From Trichuris trichiura (lineage: Eukaryota > Nematoda > Enoplea > Trichinellida > Trichuridae), in the NCBI GenBank assembly GCA_037903355.1, contig JBAJFE010000031.1, forward strand, positions 186,001 to 250,000: 64,000 bases of DNA. The letters run 5' to 3'. Below are positions 59,301 through 64,000 of the stretch, piece after piece. Numbering within the stretch: the first letter of the stretch is position 1; the number at the start of each line of letters is the position of its first letter. The notes beneath the pieces were generated by a model. It made no database searches, had not been told where the DNA came from, and saw only the letters and a list, made by a program, of their open reading frames with translations. Made by a program: the position numbers and the translations under genes.

Positions 59301-60234
59301 CGCTAATATCACTAAGCATCGAAAATAGAAAAACACTTAGGAGGAGAAAACTCTTACGTGCATTACCAATGTGGCAATGAAACCCTGCAAACCCAGGTCT
59401 GCATTGTTTGCAACCATAACCTTCAGGGATATCTTCCTTTGGCCTGTATGGTTCTTCTAACTTCTCAGCGCAGTATTTCATGTAATTCGTATACGAACAG
59501 AAAGAAATGTAAGGAAAATCATATGTTTTGTTTTGCTCACGTTTCATTGCTTCAAGCTGATCATGGAATTTGTTCTCATGCACATAATATAGCTTCTCAT
59601 GTAGTAGCAGTACAACTATCCTTTCACCTGTTCTCAAATGTTCTTTAGAAGATTTTTCCAAATCTGTGAAGTTATAATATAATGCCAAATCTGGCTTTAC
59701 TACAACTCCGTTGTCCACGGTGTGGGTTATCACCGATGCATTTACACTTTCAATTAGTTTATAGGCTACATTGTATATCTTTCCTTTTTGGGTAGAATTT
59801 ACTCTCACAACGACGTATCCATTTATTACTACCTCATTAGGAAAACGTTCTGACCACTTCAAGTTTGGTCTTACTACGTTAAGTAATCGCCCAGTTGCAT
59901 TTCTGTTCGTCGTGCTTTTAGTTTGGGACCAGATATGTTCAAGAGCTTTATCGCTTGAACACAACGTCTTCATTCCTACGGGCCACAGGAACCCGATTGT
60001 ACGTCCCTCAGGAGTCATAGCGGGGCATAGGTTGAGTGGAGCATAATGCTTCCACCACGGTGCTATGAAAGATACTCCAGACATAATAGCCATAGGATAG
60101 TCAAGTCTATGCTCGTTGCGCCAAAAGTGATAAATGCAGTCTGTTTTATCATAGTCGAGCAGTTGGGGATAGGCATGACACCAAAGAACAGCAGTGCTCA
60201 GAATGAGCGCAGTTATACAGTAAATACCGAACAT
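53369..60234 (-). CDS. EGF-repeat type I membrane protein, 13 exons
   Basis: Exons from 5' to 3': 60234-59367, 58738-58676, 58625-58491, 58446-58324, 58271-58158, 58107-57994, 57872-57762, 57714-57595, 57014-56904, 55307-55197, 54636-54517, 54023-53907, 53511-53369. They total 2250 nt, or 749 residues. Exon 1 encodes a signal peptide ([20 protein letters not shown]), a region of about 260 residues I do not recognise with several N-glycosylation sites (NATG, NSTQ, NASV, NFTD, NKTY), and a partial EGF ([15 protein letters not shown]). Ten EGF domains follow. The earlier ones are calcium-binding type (DVDEC, DIDEC, DIEEC, DIDEC). Nearly every domain is one exon with phase-1 borders. The last exon gives one membrane helix and a short basic tail (RRHRHRSIF). 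A surface receptor or adhesion role is inference. Confidence 0.8.
57280..57450 (+). repeat. Dispersed repeat inside an EGF-gene intron
   Basis: Similar to 11215-11400. It lies within the intron between the exons at 57595-57714 and 56904-57014, antisense to the gene. Confidence 0.7.
57287..57324 (+). ncRNA. Degenerate hammerhead-like motif
   Basis: GCG, CTGACGC, CG, GCTC-loop-GAGC, GGAAAGCTT, CGC. Stem I and stem II sequences differ from the PLE motif but still pair; the core base A9 is not kept. Confidence 0.38.
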
Positions 60235-61301
60235 AGCTACCTGAAAGAGCTGCAGCGTTAACAAAGATATCCATTTGTCGGTGGTTTCGAAATAATCCAA
60301 GGATGATGCTCAATCTAGTGAGCTGGAAAATCATAAGGCATGTGAACTAAGAAATGCGCAAACCTTCGAAAGAAATCATTGCAACTTTTAATGTTGAAAT
60401 GCTGGAAGTAATAATTAGATGAAGAAAAGTGAGCACCCGGAAACAAGCTATAAAGGTACGATTTCGGGGATTTCACGCCTTGGCACATCGAATTGGAAAA
60501 ACGTAGATAAACTCATTACAGACTGTAAGACAGAAAGGGATGATTTTAAAGAGCTTATACAAATGCTAATGTTGTGAATTACCGCGCCGCAGAGAAAATA
60601 AATTTAAGAAATGAGCATGCCCAGAGTTGTGCATGAAAAAATCTAATCGCTGAGAACTAGTGGATGCAGAAACAGAAACATTTGTCCATGAGTTTACAAA
60701 AACAATGATCACCGTAAAATAACCGGCGTACGATGAAGCCGCATCATCCCGTTGCGTGGAATTATGTTTTCAAGGTCAGTTATGGATGGACAATATTGAA
60801 CGCATTTCAGTATGCACGAAATGAGAGGTTACAATTTGGATTCCCAAAAAACAGTCGAGGCACCATTCCCTGAACTGCAGTCGCGGTATAGTTTGAATTG
60901 TGGAAGATTGTAGAGGCAGTAGTGAAAATATTAGAAGAAGAAAAGCGTTTGAAGGGAACTGCACCGCATTATGTAGTTCAAAAATTGCAACGTCCTACAG
61001 TGAGATAAATTAGATAACTTTTATTAAACCAAGCACAAAAACGTATCATTTAACAGTTCGTTCGGTTTAGCAGAATTCACTCGAGACCAAAAACGTTATA
61101 TGACGAGACTCAATTGCATTACTGTGCAGTACAAATTGTTTCGCTTCGACACGAATTACCTGCTTACATACTCGTCATACTTAATGTTTGTACCGGTTTC
61201 TGTTGGTAGCTTTTTAGCTTTGTGAAACTAAGCTGAATGTTCGCCCTACCAATGGATGCATAAGCGCTTGCTAGGCAAATACAGTTGAACCAAAGTTCCA
61301 C

Positions 61302-61460
61302 CAAAAATTTTACAGGATCAATACAGTCAACTTTACTTCAGAGCTTCCAGAACGCTCTAGTTCCGTCGTCAGTCAGATGGAGAAATTGACTGACGACGGA
61401 ATTAGATCGTTCCGAAAGCTATGAAGTAAAGTTGAGTGTATTGATCCTGTACAATTTTTG
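61302..61460. repeat. Palindromic repeat with hammerhead-like core
   Basis: Arms caaaaattttacaggatcaa... and its inverse enclose a short loop near 61375-61388. It has the same layout as the solo PLE palindromes but different sequence, so it is probably an end of a different PLE family. Confidence 0.7.
61390..61421 (+). ncRNA. Hammerhead-like motif of a second family
   Basis: CTGACGA, C, GGAA-loop-TTCC, GAAAGCTA. Stem II is completely changed from GGGT/ACCC yet still pairs, and the core is conserved. Stem I is weak (one pair, then a mismatch). Confidence 0.45.
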
Positions 61461-64000
61461 TTAATAATCGCTCATCCATCCGTTGGTAGAGCAGTTGTTT
61501 CGCTTAATTTTAGAGACAAACACAAATAAACGGGAAAAGCCGTAGAAGACCTACCAACCATGAAACATCACCCCGTCACAAAGCATCGAGTATTCATGTT
61601 TTAAGACGTGCGCTAACATAACAGAAAGCTAAATTCAGAAACGTCTCTTACTTAGAAGTTTTCTAGACAAGGATCCTACAGGATTAGGCTGCAGTGACGT
61701 GAATGATTAACCCGTTTTGAAGGTTGACAAGATGAAAGCAAGTACGTCAGAGAACGAATGACAGGCTCGAATTATGTGCATATATTCGATTGCACATTGG
61801 AAGACAAATTTGAAACGGAGCAGTATACGTCATGATACATGCACTTACGTTGTATTCTCAGCAATTCATATAATGGCACTTGAACTGAATAATCAAAACC
61901 CTGCTACAACGTGTGACGTGCGGTTTCCACCAAGGGACAATAACGTTGCTGAGACACTGAGACAAGGAACGGGACAGTATGAGTGAAGCAGCTGACTTTA
62001 AACAAACAAACTGGTGTTTTAAATTCTGAAAGAATGCTCCTGAAGATCAACTTGATGTTTACATCACTACGAGCTTGCTACGTTCTGTATACTTTAACGT
62101 GTGCCTGTGTAAGGGCTGTTAAACTGCAGACTTTTGATTTGAATTCTTTCCGGCGTAGATCTTTGGAGCGTCTTACTTTGCCATAGCATTCGCTTTGCCT
62201 TGGCCATGTTGCCGCAGCTTTCTCCTTGCAGCATCGCGTCCGGTACAAAGTGTGGGCTTGTACATTGCCAGCAGCCGTGGGTTTATTTCACCCTATACGG
62301 TGACATGAGGCTCCTCATTTCTACTCAGCCTGTGATTTGTTATTGTTCCTCGCTGTGGATTGGTGATTGCTGTTAGTTTATTTTCCACCATTCAAATGCT
62401 TTAGTTTTATGTTGCACTCTCATAGTCTTTTGTATCGCTTCATCGCCGTTGGCTTGCAGCTGTTCGTCTAACTTCCACACCACGTTAAAATTATCTCAAA
62501 ATTCTAGTGCCGCTCAACTGCTTGTGAGGTTTGCCAGCTCGTTCAAACCTTGCTTGCCTATTGTATTCCTTTAGGTTTCTGACCTTCAGCTGCAGTTGTC
62601 AGTTTGTCCCACTTGCTTCAACCCAACTGTTTCTGTGCTAATCTTCCGCTGCTGTTCAATTAATTTTTAAGCCTCTTTGCTTTCTACTTTGCCAGGTTTC
62701 GTCTCCCAGTATTTGTTCATCTTGCCGTATATTGAACGATAGCATTTTGCTGATACGTTCTATCTTGGTTTGTTTCGTTGGCCTTCGCTTACAGTTACTG
62801 GACCTGATAATTAAATGCGAATGGCAAAGTAGGGAGAGCTGTAAAGACAGCAAGAAGTTCTAACCATAATTACTATGCTTATGTTTGCGCTGACGACCAG
62901 AGCAGCGGCATCTCTGAGAGCTTCACTTATTGAAGGTTTTCACGGGCGGAAATTGCCGTAACGCAACTACGCAAAGATTTCTGAATCAAGAATGATATAT
63001 CAAACAAGTTTATAACATTGTTGGAAATGCCTGAAAATTCTTCACTGTCTTTTCGTCAACTTACACAGTTGGGAACAGATTCAGTAGAGCAGTTTCCTCA
63101 AGAAATCCAAAAAAAATAGTGGGTAGCGCTCGATAAGGTGTCCCGCGGCTATTGTTGTCTAGTTTGGAGCAGGACTTTCTAGAACTCGCAGAAAAGCGCC
63201 AAGATCAAGGGCGACATTCCGTTTCACAGATGCTTTAGTTTCAGGAGCTTTCTTTAAGTTTTGCCCAGTATGTCAGAATGGTTAACACTTTTTTCTCTTC
63301 ATCAATAAATGATTTTCTGATTACCTATGTGTGTTGTACATTCGTAGCAGTTCGCGCGGCAGAATCAAAGTCTCGCAGCCCACAAAGCGAGGATGCTCAG
63401 CTTGAAGACTACCCAGAATTGTCGCACGAGTGTGTTGCAATCACGGTCCTGACTAGGTCGCACCTGACGGGGTGCAACCATCAGCATCTAGGGCGAGACC
63501 GGCTACGCAGTGTGGTTCTTCATTAACGGATAAGTTATAAGGATGTGCGAAAGTGAAGCATGAGAACCCGCTAATGGAGACATGGTGCCTTACATAAGAA
63601 GGCATTTTTCCCAACACGACTTTTTCTTTCACCGTATACTCGCTCACATCAGTAAACAGCTCAGTGAACCGAAACCTTCGTTCTCGGCGCAAGTATTCCC
63701 CTACAGCGCCTTCTGTTGATCTGATCCAAACAGCTACTCACTCCAAGGAAACGGAGAAACGCAACGGCTCAATAAGAAAAGAGGGACTGATACCTGAGTG
63801 AAGGAATCTCGAAAGGGGCCAAGCAGAAAACTATTTGAAAATAAACATTCTAAAACATGGCGTAGCAAATACGTGCGGCTGGCGAGGCATAGATTCGCAG
63901 TACCACCGCTAAAAACGTAAACCAATGAAGACCAGTCCAGCAGAACCTAGACTTTTCAAAGCGCACATCCATAGCCCAACAGAAATGCAATCCATCCAAT

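Larger units (their letters stand above)
60235..64000. other. Upstream region of the EGF gene and right flank
   Basis: An upstream in-frame ATG (60300) exists, but the one at 60234 opens a clean signal peptide. To the right are only short ORFs, such as 63278-63526, with no recognisable domain. One palindromic repeat (61302-61460) is present. Confidence 0.45.

Noticed and set aside
58721..60261. Plus-strand ORFs over the first EGF-gene exons
   Set aside because: They run antisense to phase-matched exons with EGF cysteine patterns.
63278..63526. 82-residue ORF with a hydrophobic start
   Set aside because: The N-terminal stretch is weak as a signal peptide and nothing else supports a gene; it could be an exon of a gene beyond the window.

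Overview
The window is eukaryotic and most likely from a nematode of the whipworm (Trichuris) type; that assignment is inference. It rests on introns of about 50 nt, a MOLO-1-like (TPM domain) gene, a short TTAGGC-type telomeric tract at 16347-16367, a single-exon BOP1 gene, and Penelope-like (PLE) and pogo/Tigger transposons. No bacterial operon structure, tRNA, rRNA or CRISPR array was seen.

Left half (1-38,730): a long direct segmental duplication. Copy A (about 385-16,930) and copy B (about 22,205-38,730) are collinear, with many substitutions and small indels. Each serves as an empty-site control for insertions in the other. Copy A carries a nearly complete but mutated PLE (917-4629), a 222-bp PLE derivative (7296-7517), a truncated PLE (9117-10471), a palindromic PLE end (11431-11700), a 59-bp PLE relic (13506-13564), an internally deleted Tigger element with TA duplication (14816-15688), and, at its right edge, a broken Tigger transposase (16933-18294). 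Copy B has about 6.2 kb of its own (28,144-34,328), including another palindromic PLE end. The recognisable host gene here is a MOLO-1-like secreted/membrane gene, damaged in copy A and needing a frame change in copy B.

Right half (38,900-64,000): three host genes. BOP1/ERB1 (ribosome biogenesis, 43739-45721, minus) is intact. It is divergent from a four-exon secreted-protein gene (47254-49917, plus). A thirteen-exon EGF-repeat type I membrane protein (53369-60234, minus) has its reading frame preserved through every junction (749 residues). Between them lie a PLE fragment, a 172-bp PLE derivative and a BED-finger hAT remnant.

The most interesting signal is a compact RNA motif at the ends of all PLE-related elements: CTGANGA, a hairpin, GAAAGCT(H), closed by a 3-bp stem. 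It reads as a minimal type I hammerhead ribozyme with a 2-bp stem III. It recurs about a dozen times on both strands, with compensatory changes in stems I and II. The elements have 13-bp target duplications, inverted terminal copies of the motif, and a tail of about 40 nt on only one end.
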